This document shows, one piece after another, positions 24,560-33,038 of a stretch of 38,852 nt of DNA. Below the pieces are notes generated by a model. That model was not told the origin of the DNA. It searched no databases and worked only from the letters and a program-made list of their open reading frames with translations. Position 1 is the first letter of the stretch. Each line of letters starts with the position of its first letter. The translations under genes were made by a program, and so were the position numbers. Source of the DNA: Lachnospiraceae bacterium (GTDB lineage: Bacteria; Bacillota; Clostridia; Lachnospirales; Lachnospiraceae); the NCBI GenBank assembly GCA_910575035.1, contig CAJTDL010000041.1, forward strand, positions 1 through 38,852. Direction: 5' to 3'.

Positions 24560-27500
24560 TTAGGTGCAAAAGCAGGGGGCAACATGAATAAGTCTAGTGC
24601 TAGCAGAGTATGCTACGCTAGCTCCGGTTATGTCCACAGAACAGAAATAGGAGCTAGAACTACTTGAGCGCAACCACCATGTAGAACCTTCCGTTCCGCC
24701 TTTTATTACACGTATCCGCGAACTAATATTCGTAAAAATAGGATAAGTCTCACCCTGTCCATTTACATTGGGAGAATTTCCTACAAATCCAACTTCTTCA
24801 TACGATGGAATCCAAACTTTATCTGTAGTTGTTTTTAATTTTCTATCGTGATAACCGCTATCAGATATTTTAGTTACTTCCTGAATTACGTTTTGGAGTT
24901 TTGCAGGAAAAGCATTGAATGCATTATTATTACAATATGTCCTCATATCTGTTAATGTCCAGCCGCCAGCGTTATATCCAGAAACTCCGTTATAAGTTTT
25001 AGGGACTTTATTCATTGCATAACCTACAGCCGATAATTCTTTCGGAATCCACGTAATAGCCGCCTTTCCTGAACCATCTGCCAAATCGTCATGGTCAAAG
25101 TCTGCAATTTCATAAATGATTTTTTCTGTAATTCCATTTGCCCATGTAAGTTCTACTTCTTTTAATCCTCCTATGCTATATTTTGTTTTATATGTTCCAT
25201 TGTCTATATTCTGCTTTATTACATCCCAATCATCCTGTATATATCCTGTAAACGTAAATTGCGCATAACAAGAAGTATTCCCCATGATATTTGCAGGGCT
25301 TGGTATCCATCCAGAAAACTCATAATCATCTGGGTTGTTTACATCTGTTTTTGTAGGAGGATTTCCCGTGTACGTTGCGCTGCCCCCATACGGCACATTC
25401 CGCACGGTCTGCAACAAGGTAGAGCCATTGTAAAAATAAACCGTGTATGTGCGCACTGTGGATGTGTACGCGGCATATACTTTCCTGTCTGCCCCGACAT
25501 TTTTAAGCGCATCTGCATCAGCTGCACCGTTCGGTTTTTTTGACCACCCGGCAAATGTGTATGTATACTGAGCCGTGCTGGGGCGCGATGGCCTGCCTGT
25601 GTACGTGCCGTTCCCTCCGTCATATACGCTCTCTGTATGCAGCAACGTGCTGCCATCGTAATTGTAATAATACAAATATGATGTGATATGGTTATAGGTT
25701 ATGTTGATGTTTGGGTAACGTTCCAGCATTTGCGCCATTTCTGCCCCAGTCAACGACTCTATGTGGATTGTGCCGCCCATCTGCGCCTTGTCCATGTTAT
25801 TTCCATTCTCATCCAGCCCGCGCATCGTATCCAGAAGGTCATAAAGCGTGAATATTTCTTCCACACTGTCTGCTTCCCATGAAAACCCTATCATGCGCAC
25901 ACGGCTGTTAGCTGGTATCCCTTCCAAAATTGCCCGTTCATCCACCGCGCTGCTCACATTCTCTAGCCGCAACGTGGATATATTGGCATAGGTTGGGATA
26001 TCCAAGGACGTTATAGCCTTCTGGTTCCGTATGGTCAGGTTTGTGATAGTCCCTGGAAGGTGCAGTTCCTTTAGGATTCCGCCATTTGGCAAGGCAATTC
26101 CCGTGATTGATGTCCCCTCAAAGTAGGCATATTCAATATTTGAGCACCCAGACACGTCCACGGCCTGCGTCAGGTTCGGGCAGTTGCGCACGTCAATCGT
26201 CCGAAGCAGCACATTGTTGCCAAGGAATAGTTCTGTCAGGTTGTTATTGGAGTAGGACAGGCTCCCATCCCCTAATTTTAACGACTGGATATTGACAGCC
26301 ATGGAAAATTCTGCATAACCAACCATCAGGCCGGACAAATCCCCTACGTCTGCCAGCTGTGATGCGGAATAGATATAAATTTCCGTATCGTTTACGTTGT
26401 CTAATGGGCATTCCAGCGTGTACCTGTTTCCCCTTAGCGCCCTCTTCTGCACCAGGTATGACCCATATTTGACGGATGCATAAATGTCCGCATACGGCCT
26501 AACTGTTATGTCCGCCTTGGCATACCCACGGACTGTAATAACATCAGACAGGGCATCCCCAGCATTATATTTGCTGTCAATATACCTAAATCTGTTGTAC
26601 AGCCACCACTTACGCTGCTCTGCCTTTGACCCCTGCAGCATAGACAGGTATGCCGCGCTATTGTCATCAATCAGCGGCTGTAAGTATTTAAAATAGGAAT
26701 CCTCATTAAATATTGCCTCCGGCCATTTTTCCTGGTGTTCTTCGAACCTCCGCTCCGTGTCTGCATAGGACAGCGCGCCAGTTGACCTAAGCTGCTGGTA
26801 CATCGTGCGCATATCGTCAAAATATGCCTGCCTCAGGTTTACCCAAAGCGTGGACTGCTGGCCGTTAAATACATCCGCGCCAGAACTGGTCTGGTCGATG
26901 TCCTCCAATTCGTAGGAGAATACCAGTGAACCCTCATTATTTGTCCCAATCGCCGTATCATAGTCATATGGCAGGATGAGCCACTTGCTTCCTGTATAAA
27001 TAGTAGGGAATGCATTCTTTGCCCGGTTATCCACCATCAGGAACAGTTCTGTGAACAGGTAGTTGAAGAGTATGGCCTGCAATTCCACATGCCCTGGGAG
27101 TTCTGCCTTAAACTTTGCAAGCCTGTATGCCGCTGTGTCTGCCGTGTACCTTGTCCCGCCATAAGTGGCTGGCTGCGGCAATGCCCTCCCAGTTGCCGCT
27201 TCCTGGTCTGTAGAGACAATCCATGCGGATAACGCAGAGAGCCTTGCTGCATCCTCACTCCCATCTGGGTAACGCGCTTCAAAGTCGTTGAGCCAATCTG
27301 TCCCGCTGAAATCAGCAGATTTAAACAGTACGCGGCTGCTGGTGTTGTTTAATATTTCCCAGGATTCGTCACCTTCGGAAAACCCAAACACTTCTTCCGT
27401 CCCCTTGTCGTTATTGAAATTGTACTTTCCAATAAATGTGGTGCTTTCCCCGTTATACTGGAAGATTACGATTGGGAACCCGTCAATCCCCTGGCGTACA

Positions 27501-30097
27501 TTTGGGTTTTCCTGCTGCGGGGGCGTTTTGTATGGGCAGGCATCGTTATACAGCCGCACAAGCTCCACATTATTTGCGCCTTCAGAGGATGCCACATCTG
27601 CCTTGAACGTAAATGTATCCGTTGGCACGGACGTTGGCCGCATGGCGTAATTTTCAGCAGTCGCCCCGGTGCTTGTCATGGTAAACCCGCCCTTAAACTT
27701 AATTTTGTAGTTTTTGCGGGCATAATACTGTGAGGATGTGCCCTGCACATCTGCCTGCGCATCCGTAAATGAAAATGACTTTCCAGGGCTTAATGGGTCA
27801 ACATAGTACCCGCTGACTGTCTTTTTATCCCCTTTATACTGCGGGAGTTCAGGGGCTTCCAGCACCATGTATGGCAAATCCTGCGGCAATTTGCTTATCA
27901 CCACGCTGCCATATGCATCAAACACGTCATTATGCGTGTACCTGTTTAGCAGCTCTTCCCCATCCTGCGTGTCTGCTATCCAGTTATCCAGTACCTGGTG
28001 CCTGGTCAGGCTGTTGTCATACACCCGGATGCAGTACAGGTCGATTGTGCAGTTATTTGACCCTATGGATATGCCAGCAGGGCTTGCCTGCTCAAAATCA
28101 TCATCGGTTGGGTACTGCACAGCCCCAGACATAACCCCATTGATATATGTGTAAACCAGCCTGTTCTCCGCCCTTTTTTCCACAACAAACGCAATGCGTA
28201 CATGCTCATCCTCCTTGTACTGCGTGGATATCCTGGACTGTTCAGACGTGAGCAATGCTTCTTGGGCTGTAAGCTGTATGCCCTTTCCGCCTGACATGCA
28301 GGTAAAGATAACGGAGTCATAGTCCATAATGTCCCTGGTGGCAAACTCAACCTCTATGGTCTTCCCGGTTGTCCTAAAATCAGACGCAAATGGCCTGTAC
28401 GGGATTTCCAGCCTTGCATCGCCAGATACACGGAGCACGGAAATCCCCTTCCCGTCCTTCTGCCAGCCATCAGATGTAAAATTGAAATCTGTGAACTTCG
28501 CCGCAATGCCGCCATATTCCCACTTCCCTGGCTCATCTTCATTGTTGCTCCTGCCATAGCTTGACAGGTATAAGGACAGGTTCTCCTTCTCAGCTTCAAT
28601 ATCCAGGGCGTTTTCCAGGACATTTAGCCTGATATTCTTCCTTGCGCTTCCAGATACGATAGACAGGGTAACCTCCCCAGCTTCCCCCGCACGGTATGTC
28701 CATGCCTGCTGCGACCTGTCCACGGTCAGGGATGCCTCTTCCTTCCCGTTTGACAAAAGCGTTACCTTTGCAGTAAGGCTTTCCGGGTTATATACCATGT
28801 ACGGTATTACAACGGACATATACTGCCTTACTTCTGGCTGGTTAAAGCTGCTTACAATAATCGGCGTGTCCTCACCCTCTGTAATGCAGATCAGTTCGTA
28901 ATACAGGTGGTTGGACTCCACATCCTCGCCACCAATATTTGCCGTAAAATACGCTTCCAGGGAATGCGCCCCGTGGCTCTGTGACGGGATTGTGTATGAC
29001 TGCTGCCTGCCAGAGACGGAAGTTGTGGAAGTCCCGATTTCCCGTCCGTCAAGGATGAAATGCATGGTCTTTTGCGCATTCCCTGTCGGCACATAGGTAA
29101 AATTGATTGACCCGGTAAACGGCGTGGACGCATCAAACGTGGATGTTAGGGACACGGCCACGGCATTGATGCTGAAATTGATTGTCCTGTTATTCCCGTA
29201 TGCGTCGCTTATAGTTATTTTGACCGCATTCTGCCCAACGCCAACATACTGGCCAAGGTCAACGGGAACCTCGCCCTGTGCGACATTTAGCGATGCCTTC
29301 TGGGCGCCGTTTGAAGTGATGCGCATTGTCCCGTTCCCGGTCGGTATCCCATCCTCCACGGATGACCAGGTAATGCTTGCCATGCAGGATGCGCCATATG
29401 CAATGGTCTTTGCCAGGAAGCCGGATGTGTTTGAGACTTGCAGGACAGCGTTGTTCCCGCCAGTGCCTCCCCCGCCGCTTCCGCCTGCGAATGGACCCAA
29501 TGGACCCACGACCACCTCCCCATCGGACGTTAGGTACAGGTAGCCGTTTTCTTCGAATGCATCATCTACTTTTGCAGAAAGCTTGAGGGAAATTCCTTCC
29601 TGGTTATCAGATAATGTGTCAACCGTGGATTTCATTGCATATATTTCCTCTATTGCGTTATCCACGCTTGTCCTTGCGTTCTGCGCTTCGGAAAGGGCCT
29701 CGCTTGCGTCTGCCCGTGCACTCCGGGATGTGGAAAGCGCTGTGCCTGCATCTTTCATGGCATCCTCCGACATTTTTTTTGCGCTGGCAGCATTTTCCTG
29801 GGCATCCGCTGAAGCTAAAACCGCGGATGCAGAATCAGCCACAGCTTTGCTGGCATTCGCCTGTGCATCCTTGGCATAACCAACTGCATCATCCGTGTTT
29901 TTGTCTATCCTGTCTATCTCAGCAAATACATTGTTATGATATGCAAGCCTCTGGACTTTCCCAGCCCCAGTGCATATATATGCAGCAGTGCCATCCTCTG
30001 AATCCGGCACGCCCTCCATGGCAACCGCTGGCTCCCCTGGAAGCATCTTGGATGGGTCAAAATCCCTATATGCGCCCCTCCTATTTTGTATAGCCAT
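24560..30097 (-). CDS. Giant phage tail fibre / receptor-binding protein with CotH-like and lectin-like domains
   Basis: 1,845 residues. The N-terminal tail-attachment segment (MAIQNRRGAYRDFDPSKMLP, 1-60) is common in Lachnospiraceae phage fibres. An Ala-rich coiled coil (60-150) and a Gly linker near 207 follow, then Ig-like beta regions to about 510. A LamG/concanavalin-like domain (570-700) precedes a CotH-like domain (785-1165) with GTSSQYYARKNYKIKF and ILPYDYDTAIG near 1047. Leucine-rich repeats (1266-1382) and two InlB-type B repeats (about 1480-1615, FAGWSKKPNG and FSGWIPSP) come next. The C-terminal domain (1620-1845) is of the DUF6273/C-type-lectin kind and ends in WWLRSS…HVAPCFCT. 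It should bind the host surface. Confidence 0.85.
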   Translation of the reverse strand: MAIQNRRGAYRDFDPSKMLPGEPAVAMEGVPDSEDGTAAYICTGAGKVQRLAYHNNVFAEIDRIDKNTDDAVGYAKDAQANASKAVADSASAVLASADAQENAASAKKMSEDAMKDAGTALSTSRSARADASEALSEAQNARTSVDNAIEEIYAMKSTVDTLSDNQEGISLKLSAKVDDAFEENGYLYLTSDGEVVVGPLGPFAGGSGGGGTGGNNAVLQVSNTSGFLAKTIAYGASCMASITWSSVEDGIPTGNGTMRITSNGAQKASLNVAQGEVPVDLGQYVGVGQNAVKITISDAYGNNRTINFSINAVAVSLTSTFDASTPFTGSINFTYVPTGNAQKTMHFILDGREIGTSTTSVSGRQQSYTIPSQSHGAHSLEAYFTANIGGEDVESNHLYYELICITEGEDTPIIVSSFNQPEVRQYMSVVIPYMVYNPESLTAKVTLLSNGKEEASLTVDRSQQAWTYRAGEAGEVTLSIVSGSARKNIRLNVLENALDIEAEKENLSLYLSSYGRSNNEDEPGKWEYGGIAAKFTDFNFTSDGWQKDGKGISVLRVSGDARLEIPYRPFASDFRTTGKTIEVEFATRDIMDYDSVIFTCMSGGKGIQLTAQEALLTSEQSRISTQYKEDEHVRIAFVVEKRAENRLVYTYINGVMSGAVQYPTDDDFEQASPAGISIGSNNCTIDLYCIRVYDNSLTRHQVLDNWIADTQDGEELLNRYTHNDVFDAYGSVVISKLPQDLPYMVLEAPELPQYKGDKKTVSGYYVDPLSPGKSFSFTDAQADVQGTSSQYYARKNYKIKFKGGFTMTSTGATAENYAMRPTSVPTDTFTFKADVASSEGANNVELVRLYNDACPYKTPPQQENPNVRQGIDGFPIVIFQYNGESTTFIGKYNFNNDKGTEEVFGFSEGDESWEILNNTSSRVLFKSADFSGTDWLNDFEARYPDGSEDAARLSALSAWIVSTDQEAATGRALPQPATYGGTRYTADTAAYRLAKFKAELPGHVELQAILFNYLFTELFLMVDNRAKNAFPTIYTGSKWLILPYDYDTAIGTNNEGSLVFSYELEDIDQTSSGADVFNGQQSTLWVNLRQAYFDDMRTMYQQLRSTGALSYADTERRFEEHQEKWPEAIFNEDSYFKYLQPLIDDNSAAYLSMLQGSKAEQRKWWLYNRFRYIDSKYNAGDALSDVITVRGYAKADITVRPYADIYASVKYGSYLVQKRALRGNRYTLECPLDNVNDTEIYIYSASQLADVGDLSGLMVGYAEFSMAVNIQSLKLGDGSLSYSNNNLTELFLGNNVLLRTIDVRNCPNLTQAVDVSGCSNIEYAYFEGTSITGIALPNGGILKELHLPGTITNLTIRNQKAITSLDIPTYANISTLRLENVSSAVDERAILEGIPANSRVRMIGFSWEADSVEEIFTLYDLLDTMRGLDENGNNMDKAQMGGTIHIESLTGAEMAQMLERYPNINITYNHITSYLYYYNYDGSTLLHTESVYDGGNGTYTGRPSRPSTAQYTYTFAGWSKKPNGAADADALKNVGADRKVYAAYTSTVRTYTVYFYNGSTLLQTVRNVPYGGSATYTGNPPTKTDVNNPDDYEFSGWIPSPANIMGNTSCYAQFTFTGYIQDDWDVIKQNIDNGTYKTKYSIGGLKEVELTWANGITEKIIYEIADFDHDDLADGSGKAAITWIPKELSAVGYAMNKVPKTYNGVSGYNAGGWTLTDMRTYCNNNAFNAFPAKLQNVIQEVTKISDSGYHDRKLKTTTDKVWIPSYEEVGFVGNSPNVNGQGETYPIFTNISSRIRVIKGGTEGSTWWLRSSSSSSYFCSVDITGASVAYSASTRLIHVAPCFCT
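24563..24679 (-). other. Putative diversity-generating-retroelement variable region
   Basis: The last 39 codons of the fibre gene begin at WWLRS. Many codons after this are NNY (AGT, AGT, TCT, AGC, TCC, TAT, TTC, TGT, TCT, then GCT, AGC, TAC, TCT, GCT, AGC, ACT), as expected if AAY codons of a template had been randomised at A. The end, GTTGCCCCCTGC then TTTTGCACC, would be the fixed initiation segment. No template copy or reverse transcriptase is visible in this window, so the call rests on codon pattern, fold and position. Confidence 0.45.
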
Positions 30098-30099
30098 GT

Positions 30100-30300
30100 T
30101 TACACCTCCAATTTAGTTTCCCTGATATATCCCCTTATTGCATTGATATGTGAGGACAAACCATCATTGACCACGCAAAAGCTGCCTTTGTTGTTGGAAC
30201 TTATCAAATCCCCTGTTTCCTCATTGATTTCGTTGTAGGTATAAGATACCCTGTCCCCTCCGTCAATATTCAATAGCATGATGCTGCTAAGCTGTTTCAT
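30100..30300 (-). CDS. Small phage tail-module protein, hypothetical
   Basis: 66 residues from the ATG at 30300, which has GGGAGGG about nine bases upstream; an in-frame start at 30324 would add eight residues. It overlaps the tail hub gene by 14 bp and ends just before the fibre gene. Sequence features are NIDGGDRVSYTYNEIN and many polar residues, with no membrane segment. It lies between hub and fibre, as small connector or fibre-adaptor proteins often do, but I do not recognise a family. Confidence 0.6.
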   Translation of the reverse strand: MKQLSSIMLLNIDGGDRVSYTYNEINEETGDLISSNNKGSFCVVNDGLSSHINAIRGYIRETKLEV

Positions 30301-32632
30301 AAGCCATTCCCTCCCTTTCTGCAATCAGATCCTCTATTTCCTTTATGTATTCCGATTCGTAATCTATTGCTTGGATGCTGTTATCCCTTTCGGAATCCTC
30401 AAGCCGTTCATAGCCAAACCCTACCTGCTTTGCCTTTGCTTCCCAGGCAAACCTTACCCCTCTTTCTCCCCTTACCACAAAATACCCAGGATTCTTTTCG
30501 CCTACCCATATATCCCCCTGGCCTTCCTTTTGCAGGAACACATGGTACTCCATGCCTTGGCATATGGTTTCTGCAAACACATCATCCAGGCATACAACGC
30601 ACTCCCCTGATTCGTCTGTCCTTCCTTCGCCCACATCCCCAAATATTGGTGACGGCATCTCGTAGCAGTATAAAAGGCGCTTCCCGTAGTTTTCTGTGTA
30701 TACCTCCTTGCTTTTTGAGTAGGGGGATTCCACAACGACATTCCCATATACCTTCATGTCCCCATACGCAACGACTTCCCCATGCAGCTCCGTCTTAGAA
30801 ACGCCCCACCCACTATTCTGGCCACCGACATTTCCAATCTTCAATGTGTAATTTCCACTGTCTTGCGTTGACGAGTCCTGGAACGCCACGGACATGACGT
30901 TAGCGCTTAGCCTTTTTGCTGCGGATACGGACAGGGATGTGCCAACCGTCCCAGCCATCCTGAAATACCCGACGGCTACTGGGTCGTTAGAATACATCTC
31001 CCCATCCTCCGTCACGGCAAAATACTTAGACGACAGTTCAAATATGTCAGGGCGCAGTACTACTTGCCCGGTGTCTTTATCCATAAGCGCCATCGTCTTT
31101 CCGTCTTTCTTTATCTCAAAAGCCCCGGTTGTGAGGTAATCACAGTCTATGCCAATCGCGTATATCCTGTTCAGGATTGCCAGCCCTGTAACATCCATCC
31201 CATAAGGGTATGTTTCCCCGCCATCGGTGGATATCCCAAATGCTTCCGCTGTCAGCTTCCAGACAATTTTGGATTCTGCAAGCGTTGCCTTGTCGTGCAT
31301 ATAATAAATTGTGCTTCCATCCTCTTTCGCTTCCTGCGTCATGTACAGGCCGCTGCTCTGGGCAAGCTCCCTTGCCAGCTCTTCCACAGCCCGCTCCCGG
31401 TCTGTTTTTTCCTTCTCTACAAGCTTCTTCGAGGCAATAATAGCCTTTGCCTCCCTGCTGTTGTACTTGCTGCTATTCCGAATCGGGCTTTCTGCCGTGC
31501 ATTTTAATTCAGTGAGGCCGTAATATGCATATGCAACATCTGTTATGACTGTCTTATACACGTTTTGCTTCCGGTCAACCAAAAGGGCTGGGTCGCCAAA
31601 CTCTGCGGCCGGGTATGGCACATGGCCGCCAGAAAACGGGCGGAACCTTAGGCCTACAACCTTCCCGCCTATAAGGCGTGCCGCTTCTGCCTCCTTCCCT
31701 TTTGCAAGTTCATTCTCCAAGGAAAGCACATACCCGTCTTTCCCATACTTGTATTCCTTTTCATCCTCGCCTTTTATGGACACCCCGGTTATTACAACAT
31801 CGTCTGTTTCAATCTCAAGCCCTTCCGCGAATGCATATAGGACATGCAAGCCACGCCTGTCGCCGAATGCCCCACCGTCAAATGCGCTCCCAGTGCCCCA
31901 TGGGCTGAAGCTTCCCCCGTCAGCCCTGTCCCCGGTCTGGTAGCTTCCGCCTGATACCGTGTCAAATATTCCGCCGTCAAGCCCAGTATCCTCAAGCACA
32001 GAAAAATCATAGCCGACAATTTCCAGCCTATTGTACCCGTCAAGCCTGGCGTTCCCGCCTGCAATCATGGCACACATCCCTATAAACTCCCTGTGCGTAA
32101 TGCCCTCTGGCGCATCCTGTATCACGAAATCACTGTTTGGGAATGACTGGGAAAGAAGTGACACGCCGCATGACGTACAGGAATCCCTGACCGCAATGCC
32201 AAGTGATGCCGGGTATGGGATTCCTGGGATATATTCCCTGTCCATCTTGTAGCTGTCATCCACGGCTGCCACATGCACGACCACCCCATAGGCCTCTGGC
32301 GTTATAACCGTAAAATTCCCAATGTTTATGCTTTCTGTAGTCCCGTCACTTAAGTCAAATTTTGTTTTTAAGAACACTTTTGCCCATTGGAAGTCATAAG
32401 AAGACCATCGGCCATCATAATTGTTCAGGGAAAGCGCCACGCCCTTTGAAACAAATGCGCCAAGCGGGAATGAGCTTACGCCTGCGCTTTCCGTGTATGA
32501 GTTCCCGGAAATGTCCAAGTCATCGCGGCCAATAACCTTTACCGTGCCGTCTTGGAACGTAATCTCTGCCTGGCAATAGAAGTCCCGCCTAACCTCCATG
32601 TCTTTTTGGAATAAATTGCTTGTATTTTTCAT
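30287..32632 (-). CDS. Phage tail hub / tail-associated structural protein
   Basis: A 781-residue protein directly after the small tail protein (ATGA overlap at 32629-32632) and before the fibre. The N-terminal half (GNFTVITPEAYGVVVHVAAVDDSYKMD, ITHREFIGMCAMIAGGNARLDG) resembles the hub or tail-endopeptidase-type proteins of Siphoviridae that follow Dit. The region after about 410 has a helical stretch (EKEKTDRERAVEELARELAQ) and then beta-rich sequence similar to other Firmicute phage tail proteins. It probably forms the tail tip that carries the fibre. No protease motif was identified, so an enzymatic role is unproven. Confidence 0.7.
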   Translation of the reverse strand: MKNTSNLFQKDMEVRRDFYCQAEITFQDGTVKVIGRDDLDISGNSYTESAGVSSFPLGAFVSKGVALSLNNYDGRWSSYDFQWAKVFLKTKFDLSDGTTESINIGNFTVITPEAYGVVVHVAAVDDSYKMDREYIPGIPYPASLGIAVRDSCTSCGVSLLSQSFPNSDFVIQDAPEGITHREFIGMCAMIAGGNARLDGYNRLEIVGYDFSVLEDTGLDGGIFDTVSGGSYQTGDRADGGSFSPWGTGSAFDGGAFGDRRGLHVLYAFAEGLEIETDDVVITGVSIKGEDEKEYKYGKDGYVLSLENELAKGKEAEAARLIGGKVVGLRFRPFSGGHVPYPAAEFGDPALLVDRKQNVYKTVITDVAYAYYGLTELKCTAESPIRNSSKYNSREAKAIIASKKLVEKEKTDRERAVEELARELAQSSGLYMTQEAKEDGSTIYYMHDKATLAESKIVWKLTAEAFGISTDGGETYPYGMDVTGLAILNRIYAIGIDCDYLTTGAFEIKKDGKTMALMDKDTGQVVLRPDIFELSSKYFAVTEDGEMYSNDPVAVGYFRMAGTVGTSLSVSAAKRLSANVMSVAFQDSSTQDSGNYTLKIGNVGGQNSGWGVSKTELHGEVVAYGDMKVYGNVVVESPYSKSKEVYTENYGKRLLYCYEMPSPIFGDVGEGRTDESGECVVCLDDVFAETICQGMEYHVFLQKEGQGDIWVGEKNPGYFVVRGERGVRFAWEAKAKQVGFGYERLEDSERDNSIQAIDYESEYIKEIEDLIAEREGMAYETA

Positions 32633-33024
32633 AGTGGATATATCCCCGTCATATTGAATGATAAACTCTTAACGCGCTCCTCGCCAACCTTCCAGGATGC
32701 CACGTCATACTCGCCTTTCCCGACAAAAAATACCGCGTCCTTCCACTTCCCGTAATGCATTGAGAAATAATGCAGGTTAAACTTCTTGGCGTTGTCTATG
32801 ATCTGCAGTATCTTTGTCACTTCCGGCTGCGGGACATTGGTTGCAACATACCCAAGCTGCTCCACTGTAAACAGCGGGTCGAAATACCCTATGCCGTTCA
32901 TCGCCCTGACGCTACCCTCCGTGAAGGTTGTCTCTGTGCTATACTTTAGCCCTGTGTCGGGCTGCCATATCTCTATGCCGTTCATCATCATCCGTTCCTG
33001 CCGCCTTGGCTGCACTGCCGCCAT
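32629..33024 (-). CDS. Small phage tail protein between tape measure and hub
   Basis: A 131-residue protein with FTVEQLGYVATNVPQPEVTKIL, HYFSMHYGKWKDAVFFVGKG and the C-terminal SLSFNMTGIYPL. This pattern recurs in a small tail-protein family next to the tape measure in Firmicute phages (DUF6711-like by memory, not checked). It takes the position of Dit but is only half the usual length. The start may be 33024 or the ATG run at 32991-32985. It overlaps the hub gene as ATGA. Confidence 0.65.
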   Translation of the reverse strand: MAAVQPRRQERMMMNGIEIWQPDTGLKYSTETTFTEGSVRAMNGIGYFDPLFTVEQLGYVATNVPQPEVTKILQIIDNAKKFNLHYFSMHYGKWKDAVFFVGKGEYDVASWKVGEERVKSLSFNMTGIYPL

Positions 33025-33038
33025 TTCCTACCACCCCC

